From contig JBPBQV010000036.1 of the NCBI GenBank assembly GCA_050955045.1, positions 19,485-83,484 on the forward strand: a stretch of DNA of 64,000 nucleotides. The letters are read 5' to 3'. Below the pieces are notes generated by a model. That model was not told where the DNA came from and did not search any database. It saw only the letters and a program-made list of their open reading frames with translations. How positions within the stretch are numbered: the first letter of the stretch is position 1; every line of letters begins with the position of its first letter. The position numbers were made by a program, and so were the translations under genes. This stretch comes from Mucilaginibacter_A sp050955045. GTDB taxonomy: Bacteria; Bacteroidota; Bacteroidia; Sphingobacteriales; Sphingobacteriaceae. Positions 18,312 to 26,644 of this stretch are shown one piece after another.

Positions 18312-18889
18312 TGGAACCTGATAAAACAACAGAAAGCATCAAACAAGCCGCGCGCGAGCTTTACCGCAAGTTTGGTTACCATAAAACCAGCGTAAACGAA
18401 ATTGCCAAAAAAGCCGGTATTGCCAAAGCAACTATTTATAAATATTTTGATAGTAAAGAAGCAATTTTACAGGTTTTGTTGATGGATTACATTCGGTTAA
18501 GTGTGGATGATCTGATCCAAAACAGTGCAACAGATATGGATGAGGAAAAGCATTTAACCAACCTCATCATGAAAACCAGTCGGCTTTCGTACACCGTTTG
18601 TAACGAATTTATTGGTTGGGATTTTATCCGGGAATCAGCCAACGCGCAGGATTTCCTCAAAAAACTATCCAACGAACTGGAAGAACTACTGTACAAATCT
18701 TTCACTGGCGTAAGTGAACTGCATATTAATGATACTTTTCCGGCTCGGTTGCGTTTTTTGATTAAATCCAGCAAAAGCATTGTTTTTAGTTTTGCTTTTA
18801 CTTCGGTTAGCGATTCGGATGTGCGAAAGAATTTTGTGAGTTTTCAGAAAGAGATTTTGCCTTATTTGGTAAAAGCGGCTTTGAAGTAG
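18311..18889 (+). CDS. TetR/AcrR-family transcriptional regulator
   Basis: A 192-residue TetR protein: the N-terminal helix-turn-helix reads IKQAARELYRKFGYHKTSVNEIAKKAGIAKATIYKYFDSKEAIL (about 9-53), followed by a divergent helical ligand domain. The start overlaps the previous stop as TGATG. TetR genes usually sit beside their target; here the neighbours are pheS and a Rieske-like lipoprotein, and no efflux pump is adjacent, so the target is unclear. Confidence 0.9.
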   Translation: MEPDKTTESIKQAARELYRKFGYHKTSVNEIAKKAGIAKATIYKYFDSKEAILQVLLMDYIRLSVDDLIQNSATDMDEEKHLTNLIMKTSRLSYTVCNEFIGWDFIRESANAQDFLKKLSNELEELLYKSFTGVSELHINDTFPARLRFLIKSSKSIVFSFAFTSVSDSDVRKNFVSFQKEILPYLVKAALK

Positions 18890-18890
18890 A

Positions 18891-18904
18891 ATACTTCTTT
18901 TATC
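18891..18904 (+). repeat. Iterated motif copy between convergent genes
   Basis: ATACTTCTTTTATC immediately after the TetR stop, in the 31-bp spacer to the convergent lipoprotein gene. Confidence 0.7.
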
Positions 18905-18920
18905 GGGCAAAATTAATTTT

Positions 18921-19322
18921 CTAATCTACAAGCGGCGTATTATCTGGTTTAAGATAAAAATCTATTCTGATAGAATCGCCTACATTCACTTTTATTGGAT
19001 CTGTTTCAGTAAATCTGTAAGGCATTCCTACTCCTGTAAATGTATAAGTGTCAGGATGATTCAACACAATTTTATATTTTCCAGTAAAGTCCGATTTGTA
19101 AGGAATTGTATTATTTAACTTAACCGCTGAAATAACTAAAGGCTCGTTCGTTTTGTATTCGTATAGGTTTCCAAATATAATGGTTCTATTGCTCATTACT
19201 GACTTATAAACTTTAACCCTGTAATAGCCATCAATACTTGGAATTAGTTTTTTGTTAGATAAACAGCTAACCAACAAAATCATATTTAACAAGAAGAAAA
19301 TTTGATTTTTTAAGATTTTCAT
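18921..19322 (-). CDS. Lipoprotein with carboxypeptidase-regulatory-like beta domain
   Basis: From ATG 19322 (MKILKNQIFF) the 133-residue protein has a signal peptide with lipobox (LLVSC) and a beta-sandwich segment (GNLYEYKTNEPLVISAVKLNNT..SDFTGKYKIVL) like CarboxypepD_reg domains. A GTG at 19361 would extend it, but that prefix reads through a motif copy and breaks the signal peptide, so the ATG is preferred. Function unknown; it stands alone and is convergent with the TetR gene. Confidence 0.7.
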   Translation of the reverse strand: MKILKNQIFFLLNMILLVSCLSNKKLIPSIDGYYRVKVYKSVMSNRTIIFGNLYEYKTNEPLVISAVKLNNTIPYKSDFTGKYKIVLNHPDTYTFTGVGMPYRFTETDPIKVNVGDSIRIDFYLKPDNTPLVD

Positions 19323-19345
19323 AACCATACATTCTATCGCACAAT

Positions 19346-19368
19346 ATACTTCTTTTATCACCTAAAAA
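19346..19368 (+). repeat. Extended iterated motif (about 23 bp)
   Basis: ATACTTCTTTTATCACC followed by TAAAAA. The same extended form, allowing A/G at position 3, appears at 27666-27688 and 43570-43592 on the opposite strand. It lies in the divergent spacer between the lipoprotein gene and rlmD. Confidence 0.8.
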
Positions 19369-19409
19369 TCTTTAACTCCTTCTTCATTTCCAAAACCTAA
19401 AAATTGCCC

Positions 19410-19417
19410 TAAATTTG
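19410..19417 (+). promoter_or_regulatory. Candidate -7 box for rlmD
   Basis: TAAATTTG fits TAnnTTTG and ends only 6 bp before the ATG at 19424, which would give a very short or leaderless transcript. Confidence 0.4.
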
Positions 19418-19423
19418 CGGCTC

Positions 19424-20857
19424 ATGAGAAGATCATCACCCCGCGAGAAAACTTTAATAGAAGATATTGCCATTTTTGATATTGCTGAAGAAGGAAAAGG
19501 CGTTGGCCGCGCCGGCGAAATGATAGTTTTTGTGGAGAAAGCTGTTCCGGGCGATGTGGCAGATATTGAAATTTTCCGCAAAAAGAAAAATTTTGGCGAA
19601 GCAAAAATTACTGCTTTAAAAACAGCATCAGATTTGCGGACCGAACCTTTTTGTCAGCATTTTGGCGATTGCGGCGGCTGCAAATGGCAACACATGACGT
19701 ACGAAGCGCAGCTGCATTACAAGCAAAAAGCCGTAACTGATGCGCTGGAACGAATTGCAAAAATTGATGTCAGCAGTTTGATGCCGATTTTGCCTTCGCC
19801 AGAAACCCGTTTTTACCGCAATAAATTAGAGTTTACTTTTTCTGATCGGCGTTGGCTCACGAATGGCGAAATCAGCAGCGGAGAAGTTTTTTCGACGGAT
19901 GCTTTAGGTTTCCATGTTCCGTTATATTTCGATCGGATTCTGGATATTCAGAAATGTCATTTACAGTCTGATTCTTCCAACGAAATCCGCAACAGCGTGC
20001 GCGATTTTGCCATGCAAAACGGAATGAGTTTTTACAATCTGCGCAGGCACGAAGGCAGTTTACGCAACCTAATTATCCGCACTTCTTCTACCGGAGAACT
20101 GATGGTAATTGTAGTTTTTGCTTTTGCAGAACCGGAACAAGTGGAAAGTTTAATGGCATTCGTAAAAACTACTTTCCCGCAAATCACATCGCTTTTATAC
20201 ATTCTCAACCAAAAGAAAAACGATACCATTTTTGATCAGGAAGTAATTACTTATGCAGGTCGCGATTTTATTTATGAAGAAATGCGTACTGATTTTACTG
20301 GCATCAATAAAGTACGTTTCCAGATCGGGCCGAAATCTTTTTATCAAACCAATTCGCACCAGGCAACCCGATTGTATGAAGTGGCACGAGATTTTGCAGG
20401 TTTTAAAGGCGATGAACTGGTTTACGATTTGTATACAGGCGCCGGCACAATTGCCAATTTCATCGCTGGAAAAGTGAAACAAGTTATCGGAATTGAATAT
20501 GTGGAAAGTGCCATAGAAGATGCAAAAATAAATTCAGCAATTAACAATATCACCAACACTACTTTTTTTGCCGGAGATATGAAAGACGTTTTGGATGCTT
20601 CTTTTACAACACAAAATGGCAAACCCGATGTGATCATCACAGATCCGCCGCGTGCTGGAATGCATCCGGATGTGGTAAACCGGCTGATGGAAATTGAAGC
20701 TGAAAAAATTGTGTACGTAAGTTGCAATGTTGCCACGCAAGCCCGTGATTTGCTGGTGTTAAAAGAAAAATATGAAGTAACTAAGATACAGCCTGTTGAT
20801 ATGTTTCCGCATACGCAACATGTTGAAAATGTGCTTCTTTTACAGTTAAAAAAATAA
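19424..20857 (+). CDS. rlmD: 23S rRNA (uracil-5-)-methyltransferase RlmD-type
   Basis: The protein is 477 residues from ATG 19424; a TTG three codons earlier is less likely. It has an N-terminal TRAM domain (IFDIAEEGKGVGRAGEMIVFVEKAVPGD), a 4Fe-4S cysteine set (CQHFGDCGGCKWQH), and a SAM-dependent domain (YDLYTGAGTIANF). ITDPPRAGMH and the catalytic YVSCN follow. It methylates C5 of a uridine in 23S rRNA (or tRNA) via a cysteine-linked intermediate. A small conserved gene follows 4 bp later. Confidence 0.93.
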   Translation: MRRSSPREKTLIEDIAIFDIAEEGKGVGRAGEMIVFVEKAVPGDVADIEIFRKKKNFGEAKITALKTASDLRTEPFCQHFGDCGGCKWQHMTYEAQLHYKQKAVTDALERIAKIDVSSLMPILPSPETRFYRNKLEFTFSDRRWLTNGEISSGEVFSTDALGFHVPLYFDRILDIQKCHLQSDSSNEIRNSVRDFAMQNGMSFYNLRRHEGSLRNLIIRTSSTGELMVIVVFAFAEPEQVESLMAFVKTTFPQITSLLYILNQKKNDTIFDQEVITYAGRDFIYEEMRTDFTGINKVRFQIGPKSFYQTNSHQATRLYEVARDFAGFKGDELVYDLYTGAGTIANFIAGKVKQVIGIEYVESAIEDAKINSAINNITNTTFFAGDMKDVLDASFTTQNGKPDVIITDPPRAGMHPDVVNRLMEIEAEKIVYVSCNVATQARDLLVLKEKYEVTKIQPVDMFPHTQHVENVLLLQLKK

Positions 20858-20861
20858 GAAA

Positions 20862-21260
20862 ATGAATCCCGAAGATTTATTGCAGGAAGGCAGCGAAGAA
20901 GAAAAAAAGAAAAAGGCAAGTCCGCTGGAAAGTTTGGAAGTTGATTTGAAATTCCTAAGCGATTCCATCAAAGAAATTGCGATTGAAATTATGGTGGAAG
21001 GATTATCCAAGTATCCGATTTTCATTGCACATCAACACGAAGTTGCTTTGGGCGAAGTTATTTTTGACCACCATGAAATGAACACGGACTGGACAATACA
21101 AGCTTCAACCTTGGAAGAATTTATGGAACGCGGTGTTATCAAGAAAGAGCTGAAAGATCGTTTTACCGATACTTACAAAAATCCGGATAAATATATGTGC
21201 GTATTTGTTATTGTGCCGGATGGTGCCAACTTTGTGTTTGTTCCGTACGCCAAAGATTGA
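20862..21260 (+). CDS. Conserved hypothetical protein downstream of rlmD
   Basis: A 132-residue soluble protein with a charged Glu/Lys-rich N-terminus and a compact alpha/beta remainder (IAIEIMVEGLSKYPIFIAHQHEVALGEVIFDHHEM...). No signal peptide, membrane segment or catalytic motif is recognised. It begins 4 bp after the rlmD stop, so it is cotranscribed and probably translationally coupled. Function unknown. Confidence 0.75.
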   Translation: MNPEDLLQEGSEEEKKKKASPLESLEVDLKFLSDSIKEIAIEIMVEGLSKYPIFIAHQHEVALGEVIFDHHEMNTDWTIQASTLEEFMERGVIKKELKDRFTDTYKNPDKYMCVFVIVPDGANFVFVPYAKD

Positions 21261-21300
21261 TATTAAATCGTCTAATTTTTAGCTTACTTAAACCCATTTC

Positions 21301-21314
21301 ATACTTCTTTTATC
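21301..21314 (+). repeat. Iterated motif copy before the phosphoribosyltransferase gene
   Basis: ATACTTCTTTTATC, followed by CACCAAAAA, 12 bp before the ATG at 21327. Confidence 0.75.
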
Positions 21315-21326
21315 CACCAAAAACTT

Positions 21327-21836
21327 ATGTCTGATAAAAAAATTCTTGTTTTAAACAGTCATCAAATCCAGCAAAAAATTGACCGGATCGCTTATCAGAT
21401 TGTAGAAGATAATTTGGAGGAAACCGAAATTGTACTGGCCGGATTAATCTCTCGCGGATTTAGATTGGCTACAAGATTAAAAGCAATCTTAGATAAAATT
21501 GCACCTTTTAAAACTACTTTGATTAGTATTGATTTGGATAAATACAGTTCAAACTTAAATGGTTCTTTGAGCATCCCGGTAGAAGATTGCAGTAACAAAG
21601 CAGTGATTTTAGTGGATGATGTGCTTAATTCTGGCAAGGCGATGGCTTATGCTTTTGGTATTTTTATCGATATTCCGCTTAAAAAAATTCGGACGGTTGT
21701 TCTAGTTGATCGTAACCACAAAAGTTTTCCGATAGCAACAGATTTTACCGGACTGGCGCTTTCTACCATTTTAAAAGAACATGTGGATGTTGTTTTGGAT
21801 GAAAACGGTGAAGAAGATGCCGTTTATTTAAGATAA
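21327..21836 (+). CDS. PyrR-like phosphoribosyltransferase
   Basis: A 169-residue type I phosphoribosyltransferase with the PRPP-binding loop AVILVDDVLNSGKAM at about 92-106 and a PyrR-like arrangement (AGLISRGFRLATRL; VVLVDRNHKSFPIATDFTG). Enzymes of this type bind PRPP and convert bases to nucleotides, or act as pyrimidine regulators. There is no pyr gene nearby, and no sign of an attenuator here, so a salvage or regulatory role is open. It is 66 bp from the preceding gene and convergent with the DUF922-like gene. Confidence 0.85.
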   Translation: MSDKKILVLNSHQIQQKIDRIAYQIVEDNLEETEIVLAGLISRGFRLATRLKAILDKIAPFKTTLISIDLDKYSSNLNGSLSIPVEDCSNKAVILVDDVLNSGKAMAYAFGIFIDIPLKKIRTVVLVDRNHKSFPIATDFTGLALSTILKEHVDVVLDENGEEDAVYLR

Positions 21837-21849
21837 AAATTTCCGGGAT

Positions 21850-22980
21850 TTAAGAATTGATTTTTTTAACGCCAAGCGCAGTCAAATTCTGGTCAATCCG
21901 TTTGTTCCATCGGTCCTGCTGCGTTGTATTGAGGCCATGTTGCGTTTCATCGTCATATTGGTCTTGCAGGTGGTTCATCTCTCTAAAAGACTCATAATAT
22001 TCCACATTAATCACGCCGTCATAATTGGTAACTGGCAGTTTAGCTGAATTAATTTTTCGCTCAAAATGTTTTCCAACTATTTCTGCAATATCAAAATGCC
22101 GCTGTTCATGATTTAAAGTATAATCATTTCGCTCGCCGCCTTTTACCCAACAGGCACTTTTTGGCACATATATTTTCATATCGATATGAAGTCGGATTTC
22201 GCCGTTTACAATTTCCTGTTTTTCCTCAAAAGCCAAACTTGGAAAAACAACTGCGGCAAATTTTCCGCTCCGTGGTTTTTCCTGAAAATCTTTCCAGGTT
22301 AGCGGTCGGTTTACAGCATAATAAATGGTATCGCCTTCTACCTTTTCCTTAAAATCTTTAAAAATCACTTTAACATTATTAGCCAACTTTGGATTGCTGT
22401 TTGCCTGGCTGTTCGTCCAGTTATTGAAGTATTTTAAAGCTGAGATTAAAGATTCGCGCAATGCTGGTTCTACTACATTTAACTGGTTATCCGGACGAAT
22501 GTATTTGGTATCAATCCGATAATCGGTGAGGTGGATATTTACCGGATCAGAAACTAAATCAAACGAAAGCGAAAGTGCAACCTTGCCTTCTACCCGGCCC
22601 GGCGCAGATAAAGATTCTGTAATTTTACATTCTTTTAAACGAATTATAATTGGTCGTAATTTTTTATCCTGCGGAAAACTTTGCCAGATAAAATTTTGAA
22701 TGGCGTTTAATCCGCCGCCCTGTAAATCAACCGCCTGCAAAACCGGTTTTTGTTTCAGGATGGGAAGCGGAAAAACCCAGGCTACAGCAGCTTGTTCCGT
22801 CCGTTCGTCCACAACTTTTGTGATGTAAAATTTTGGTACAATTGAAAGTGTTTGCGGATGCAGGATAATTGGTTCTGACTTGGGAGGAGGAAATGTACCC
22901 GATGATAAAAAAAGTACGATAAAAGAAGCACCGATAAATACAGTCGCTTTCAATTTAATAAGTGTAGTGAAACAAGGCAA
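21850..22980 (-). CDS. Secreted DUF922-like protein with HExxH motif
   Basis: The 376-residue frame opens with TTG at 22980; no ATG precedes the hydrophobic signal (ATVFIGASFIVLFLSSG), so TTG is the best start. The N-terminal two thirds is beta-rich and of unknown role. The C-terminal domain (RPLTWKDFQ...CWVKGG..YTLNHEQRHFDIAEI) resembles DUF922 and contains HEQRH, a possible zinc-protease HExxH. It is probably periplasmic. The signal peptide coding region contains a motif copy (GATAAAAGAAGCAC) and another lies just upstream of the start (22988). Confidence 0.75.
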   Translation of the reverse strand: MPCFTTLIKLKATVFIGASFIVLFLSSGTFPPPKSEPIILHPQTLSIVPKFYITKVVDERTEQAAVAWVFPLPILKQKPVLQAVDLQGGGLNAIQNFIWQSFPQDKKLRPIIIRLKECKITESLSAPGRVEGKVALSLSFDLVSDPVNIHLTDYRIDTKYIRPDNQLNVVEPALRESLISALKYFNNWTNSQANSNPKLANNVKVIFKDFKEKVEGDTIYYAVNRPLTWKDFQEKPRSGKFAAVVFPSLAFEEKQEIVNGEIRLHIDMKIYVPKSACWVKGGERNDYTLNHEQRHFDIAEIVGKHFERKINSAKLPVTNYDGVINVEYYESFREMNHLQDQYDDETQHGLNTTQQDRWNKRIDQNLTALGVKKINS

Positions 22981-23215
22981 ATTCAGGATACTGTTTTTAT
23001 ACCATATTTAACGCAAATACATCATAATTAGTATTTTAAAAGGATTGGATTTAGCTTTTTCCTTGCTTTTCAAAACAAGAACCTGAAGAAAATCTTATTT
23101 AGCAAAATCTTTCTCGGCAGCCATAAAAAAATAAAGTTTGCAGCTGCTACCTAATTATTAAAAGGCAACGGTTGCAAACTATATTTTTAACAGGGATTTC
23201 TATTAATGAAAATTA

Positions 23216-23443
23216 TTAAATCCGCTCAGCTTTAAATCCGGCTTTTTGTAATGTGGCAACAATCTGCGGAACTGCAGTTTCTTCTGCTTCCACACTCAAC
23301 GTTTTTTCTGCACCGCTTACATCTGCTTTCCAGCTGGTTACTTCTTTTAAAGCATTCAAACCAGGTGTTACCGCTGCAACGCAACCGGCACATTTCATGG
23401 TGGTTTTAAAAAGAATCGTTTTACTCACTTGATGTTCCTCCAT
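23216..23443 (-). CDS. Small heavy-metal-associated (HMA) domain protein
   Basis: From ATG 23443 this gives 75 residues: a ferredoxin-like HMA fold with the metal-binding MKCAGCVAAV at about 16-25 (CxxC), and the usual beta-alpha-beta pattern to the end. Such proteins carry copper or similar soft metals or serve as chaperones. It overlaps the upstream gene by 23 bp. No P-type ATPase is next to it, although a metal RND pump lies 14 kb away. Confidence 0.85.
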   Translation of the reverse strand: MEEHQVSKTILFKTTMKCAGCVAAVTPGLNALKEVTSWKADVSGAEKTLSVEAEETAVPQIVATLQKAGFKAERI

Positions 23444-23669
23444 GGTTATCCGTGTGCGTATTCTGGCCGTCTTCGCCAGCAGAAGATTGCTGCGAATTCT
23501 TGCCTTCTTTCTGATATTGAATGTGATCGCCACTGGTATGGTTTTCTTCATTCTCGCCTACACCTTCCGCTTTATCAGTTTTAGAGGTACTTTCGTGTGT
23601 ATCATTGGCATCTGTTGTTGATTTTTGATGCTGATTTTGGCTGTATTGATTTGAATTTTGACTAGACAT
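23421..23669 (-). CDS. Low-complexity Ser/Asn/Gln/Glu/His-rich small protein
   Basis: The 82-residue frame from ATG 23669 (MSSQNSNQYSQNQHQKS) is hydrophilic and almost free of hydrophobic residues, with six His residues scattered among acidic residues. It is predicted disordered. It overlaps the HMA gene by 23 bp, which supports it being real and coupled. Metal buffering is possible from the His content but not shown. Function unknown. Confidence 0.55.
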   Translation of the reverse strand: MSSQNSNQYSQNQHQKSTTDANDTHESTSKTDKAEGVGENEENHTSGDHIQYQKEGKNSQQSSAGEDGQNTHTDNHGGTSSE

Positions 23670-23715
23670 AATAATTTGGTTTTTTAATTTTGCAAGATAA
23701 ACATTACCAACCGGC

Positions 23716-23729
23716 ATGCTTCTTTTATG
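23716..23729 (+). repeat. Iterated motif copy upstream of the DnaJ gene
   Basis: ATGCTTCTTTTATG in the 210-bp divergent spacer. Confidence 0.7.
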
Positions 23730-23834
23730 CAGATAAAACTGCTGAATACTCAAAATGTTTAGGCAGAAAAACAAGCCTGATAGATTAAATTTATCTTCCT
23801 GCCACAAAAGTAAATTAAAATTTAAGGTTTTGTT

Positions 23835-23842
23835 TAATTTTG
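23835..23842 (+). promoter_or_regulatory. Candidate -7 box for the DnaJ gene
   Basis: TAATTTTG fits TAnnTTTG, 37 bp before the ATG at 23880. The -33 element is unclear. Confidence 0.4.
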
Positions 23843-23879
23843 ATGTCAAAGCACAAACCTAATCAATTAGGATTTCAAC

Positions 23880-24803
23880 ATGGAGTACAAAGATTATTAT
23901 AAAATTTTGGGTGTAAGTAAAACAGCTTCTCAGGATGAGATTAAAAAAGCTTACCGCAAACTGGCTGTTAAATATCACCCGGATAAAAACCCGAATGATA
24001 AGGTTGCAGAAAACAAATTTAAAGAAGCAAACGAAGCAAACGAAGTTTTAAGCAAGGCCGATAAACGCAAACAATACGACGAACTGGGCGAAAACTGGCA
24101 AAGCTATCAGCAAGCTGGCGGCTATGCCAACCAAGGCGGCGGCAGGCCGGGCAGCAGCAGGCGGGGCGGCGGTTTTTCTACCGAGGATTTTTATGATGGC
24201 GGCGGTCAGTTTTCAGATTTTTTTGAAAATATTTTTGGCGGAGGCGGATCACCGGGCGGCCGTAGCAGCAGGCGCGCCGCAAGCGGAGAAGATTTGACTG
24301 CAGAAATGCACATTACTCTGGAAGAAGCTTTTCATGGTGCATCGCGCCAGGTAAACATTGGCGATTCTAAAGTAAACATGAAACTAAAAGCCGGCGTAGG
24401 CGAAGGTCAGGTTTTGCGTTTAAAAGGCAAAGGTGAAGCCGGACGAGGCGGTGGAGATAATGGTGATTTGCTGATAACAATGCACATTTTGGCACACCAA
24501 AAGTTTGAACGCAAGGAAAACGATTTATATTTTGATCAGCCGATTGATTTATATACGGCTGTTTTGGGCGGAAAAATTCCGGTACAAGGTATCAGTAAAA
24601 CCGTAAACATGACGATTGCCGCAGGTACCGACAGCAATAAAACTTTCCGATTAAAAGGTTTGGGAATGCCGGTTTATAAAGACCCTGAAACGTTTGGCGA
24701 CGCTTATGTGCGCGTGGTTATCCAAACGCCAAAAAATTTATCTGATCAGGAAAAAGAATTATTTGAGCAATTGGCCAAACTGAAAACACAACCTTCAGCT
24801 TAA
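23880..24803 (+). CDS. cbpA: DnaJ-class co-chaperone, CbpA-like
   Basis: The 307-residue protein has an N-terminal J domain (DYYKILGVSK...KYHPDKNP with HPD), a Gly-rich linker (about 75-140) and the DnaJ C-terminal beta domains (LTAEMHITLEEAFHGASRQV). The Cys-rich zinc domain of full DnaJ is absent, as in CbpA. It stimulates DnaK ATPase and delivers substrates. It is followed 37 bp later by adenine deaminase. Confidence 0.9.
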   Translation: MEYKDYYKILGVSKTASQDEIKKAYRKLAVKYHPDKNPNDKVAENKFKEANEANEVLSKADKRKQYDELGENWQSYQQAGGYANQGGGRPGSSRRGGGFSTEDFYDGGGQFSDFFENIFGGGGSPGGRSSRRAASGEDLTAEMHITLEEAFHGASRQVNIGDSKVNMKLKAGVGEGQVLRLKGKGEAGRGGGDNGDLLITMHILAHQKFERKENDLYFDQPIDLYTAVLGGKIPVQGISKTVNMTIAAGTDSNKTFRLKGLGMPVYKDPETFGDAYVRVVIQTPKNLSDQEKELFEQLAKLKTQPSA

Positions 24804-24840
24804 AAAATCACATTTTATTATCAATATTTAAGCTGATTCT

Positions 24841-26484
24841 ATGCTTTTTACCATCACTGCCCAACTTGTTGATCTAACTGATGAACAAATTTATCCGGTT
24901 CAATTAACGGTGGAAAACGGACGGATTAGAGCCATCGAAAAAGTATCGGTAAAAGAAGCATCTCTGCTCCCGTTTCTAGTTCCTGGTTTTGTAGATGCAC
25001 ATGTGCATATTGAAAGTTCGATGCTGATTCCTTCCGAATTTGCGCGACTAGCTGTTGTGCATGGCACAGTTGGAACCGTAAGCGATCCGCATGAAATTGC
25101 CAACGTTTGCGGTTTGGCCGGCGTAGAGTTTATGATTGAAAATGGCAATTCCGTTCCGTTTAAATTTAATTTTGGTGCACCAAGCTGTGTGCCTGCAACT
25201 GTTTTTGAAACTGCTGGTGCTACTTTAAACGCCGAAGAAGTAGATAAGCTCTTGTCCAGAGATGAAATTAAATATTTAAGTGAAATGATGAATTTTCCAG
25301 GCGTTTTAAACCAGGGAAAAGAAGTGATGCAAAAGCTGGCATCTGCAAAAAAATATCAAAAACCAATTGATGGCCACGCGCCGGGTTTGCGCGGAGCACA
25401 GGCCGCACAATATATTGCTGCCGGAATTAGTACCGATCATGAATGTTTTACAGCAGAAGAAGCGTTGGACAAGCTTCGTTTAGGCATGAAAATTTTGATT
25501 CGCGAAGGAAGTGCAGCCAAAAATTTTGAAGCTTTAATTGATTTGCTTCATGATTATCCCGATCAGATGATGTTTTGCAGCGATGATAAACATCCGGACA
25601 GTTTGGTTTCCGGCCACATTAACCAGCTTTGCGCGCGTGCGGTTACTGCCGGTGTTGCTGTTTTTAAGGTGCTAAAAGCAGCATGTGTGAACCCGGTTTT
25701 GCATTACAATTTAGATATCGGTTTGCTTAAAACAGGTGATGCCGCAGATTTTGTTTTGCTGAAAGATTTGCAGAATTTCGAAGTAACTCAAACGTATATT
25801 AATGGAGAGTTGGTTGCCGAAAATGGTAAAAGTTTCATTCAAAGCATTCCTTCAGCAACAATCAATTACTTTAATTGCGCGTTAAAAACGGTTGAAGAAT
25901 TTGCTTTTCCGTCAGAAATTTCTTCCACAAAAAAACAAAATATTGCTGTAATAGAAGCTTTAGACGGACAATTGATTACTAACAAAATAATTATAGAACT
26001 GCCAATAAAAGATGGGTTTTTAACAAGCAATTTAGAGGACGATCTACTTAAAATTTGTGTGGTAAACCGTTATCAAAACGCGCCAATTGCCAAAGGATTT
26101 ATCAAAAATTTTGGTTTGAAGGAAGGTGCGCTGGCATCATCGGTGGCGCATGATAGTCACAATATTGTGGTTGTTGGCGTGGATGACGAAAGTATTTGCA
26201 AAGCAGTAAACTTAATTATTGCGCAACATGGCGGCATCAGTTGTGTTGGAAATTCGGAAGAATCAGTTCTGCCTTTGCCTGTTGCCGGCTTGATGAGTGC
26301 AAATGATGGCTACGAAGTTGCTGCTGCTTATACACAGATTGATGCACTATCTAAAAAGCTGGGTTCTACACTTTCCGCTCCTTTCATGACGTTAAGTTTC
26401 ATGGCTTTACTGGTGATTCCTCACCTTAAATTAAGTGATTTAGGTTTGTTTGATGGTAATGCGTTTAAGCTGATCAATACATAA
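24841..26484 (+). CDS. ade: Adenine deaminase
   Basis: The 547-residue amidohydrolase converts adenine to hypoxanthine and ammonia. Its metal-binding motif is FVDAHVHIESSMLIP, followed by GTVGTVSDPHEIANV, the DGHAPGLRG block and SDDKHPD, all characteristic of Ade. The C-terminal adenine deaminase domain (SVAHDSHNIVVVGVDD) is present. The length is normal for the family. The gene ends at a hairpin terminator. Confidence 0.93.
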   Translation: MLFTITAQLVDLTDEQIYPVQLTVENGRIRAIEKVSVKEASLLPFLVPGFVDAHVHIESSMLIPSEFARLAVVHGTVGTVSDPHEIANVCGLAGVEFMIENGNSVPFKFNFGAPSCVPATVFETAGATLNAEEVDKLLSRDEIKYLSEMMNFPGVLNQGKEVMQKLASAKKYQKPIDGHAPGLRGAQAAQYIAAGISTDHECFTAEEALDKLRLGMKILIREGSAAKNFEALIDLLHDYPDQMMFCSDDKHPDSLVSGHINQLCARAVTAGVAVFKVLKAACVNPVLHYNLDIGLLKTGDAADFVLLKDLQNFEVTQTYINGELVAENGKSFIQSIPSATINYFNCALKTVEEFAFPSEISSTKKQNIAVIEALDGQLITNKIIIELPIKDGFLTSNLEDDLLKICVVNRYQNAPIAKGFIKNFGLKEGALASSVAHDSHNIVVVGVDDESICKAVNLIIAQHGGISCVGNSEESVLPLPVAGLMSANDGYEVAAAYTQIDALSKKLGSTLSAPFMTLSFMALLVIPHLKLSDLGLFDGNAFKLINT

Positions 26485-26487
26485 AAA

Positions 26488-26517
26488 AACACTGGTAAAA
26501 GAAGTATTACCAGTGTT
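26488..26517 (+). terminator. Terminator after ade, built around a motif copy
   Basis: A perfect 11-bp stem AACACTGGTAA/TTACCAGTGTT surrounds an 8-nt loop AAGAAGTA. GGTAAAAGAAGTAT (26494-26507) fills one arm and the loop, so an iterated motif is part of the hairpin. It sits 3 bp past the stop. Confidence 0.75.
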
Positions 26518-26531
26518 CTGTTTATTCAGTT

Positions 26532-26631
26532 TTTTGTCATTTCGACCAAAGGGAGAAATCTTCATTGTGGTATAAAGGCAATCTGTAAATCGCTTTGAAT
26601 AAGATTTCTCCCTTTGGTCGAAATGACAAAA
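26532..26631. repeat. Perfect 31-bp inverted repeat (REP-like / bidirectional terminator)
   Basis: Arms 26532-26562 and 26601-26631 are exact reverse complements, centred on GTCATTTCGACC..GGGAGAAATC, with a 38-bp spacer. It lies between two convergent genes. Palindromes with a similar core are scattered through many Bacteroidota genomes, to my recollection. It may be a REP/MITE-like mobile repeat. Confidence 0.8.
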
Positions 26632-26644
26632 TGGAAACTACTTC

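Noticed and set aside
18921..19361. GTG start at 19361 for the small lipoprotein
   Set aside because: It would add 13 residues translated from a motif copy in front of a complete lipoprotein signal; the ATG at 19322 fits better.
22978..22980. TTG start of the DUF922-like gene as an ORF artefact
   Set aside because: No in-frame ATG exists before the signal peptide and an in-frame stop lies shortly upstream, so the TTG start was kept despite being rare.
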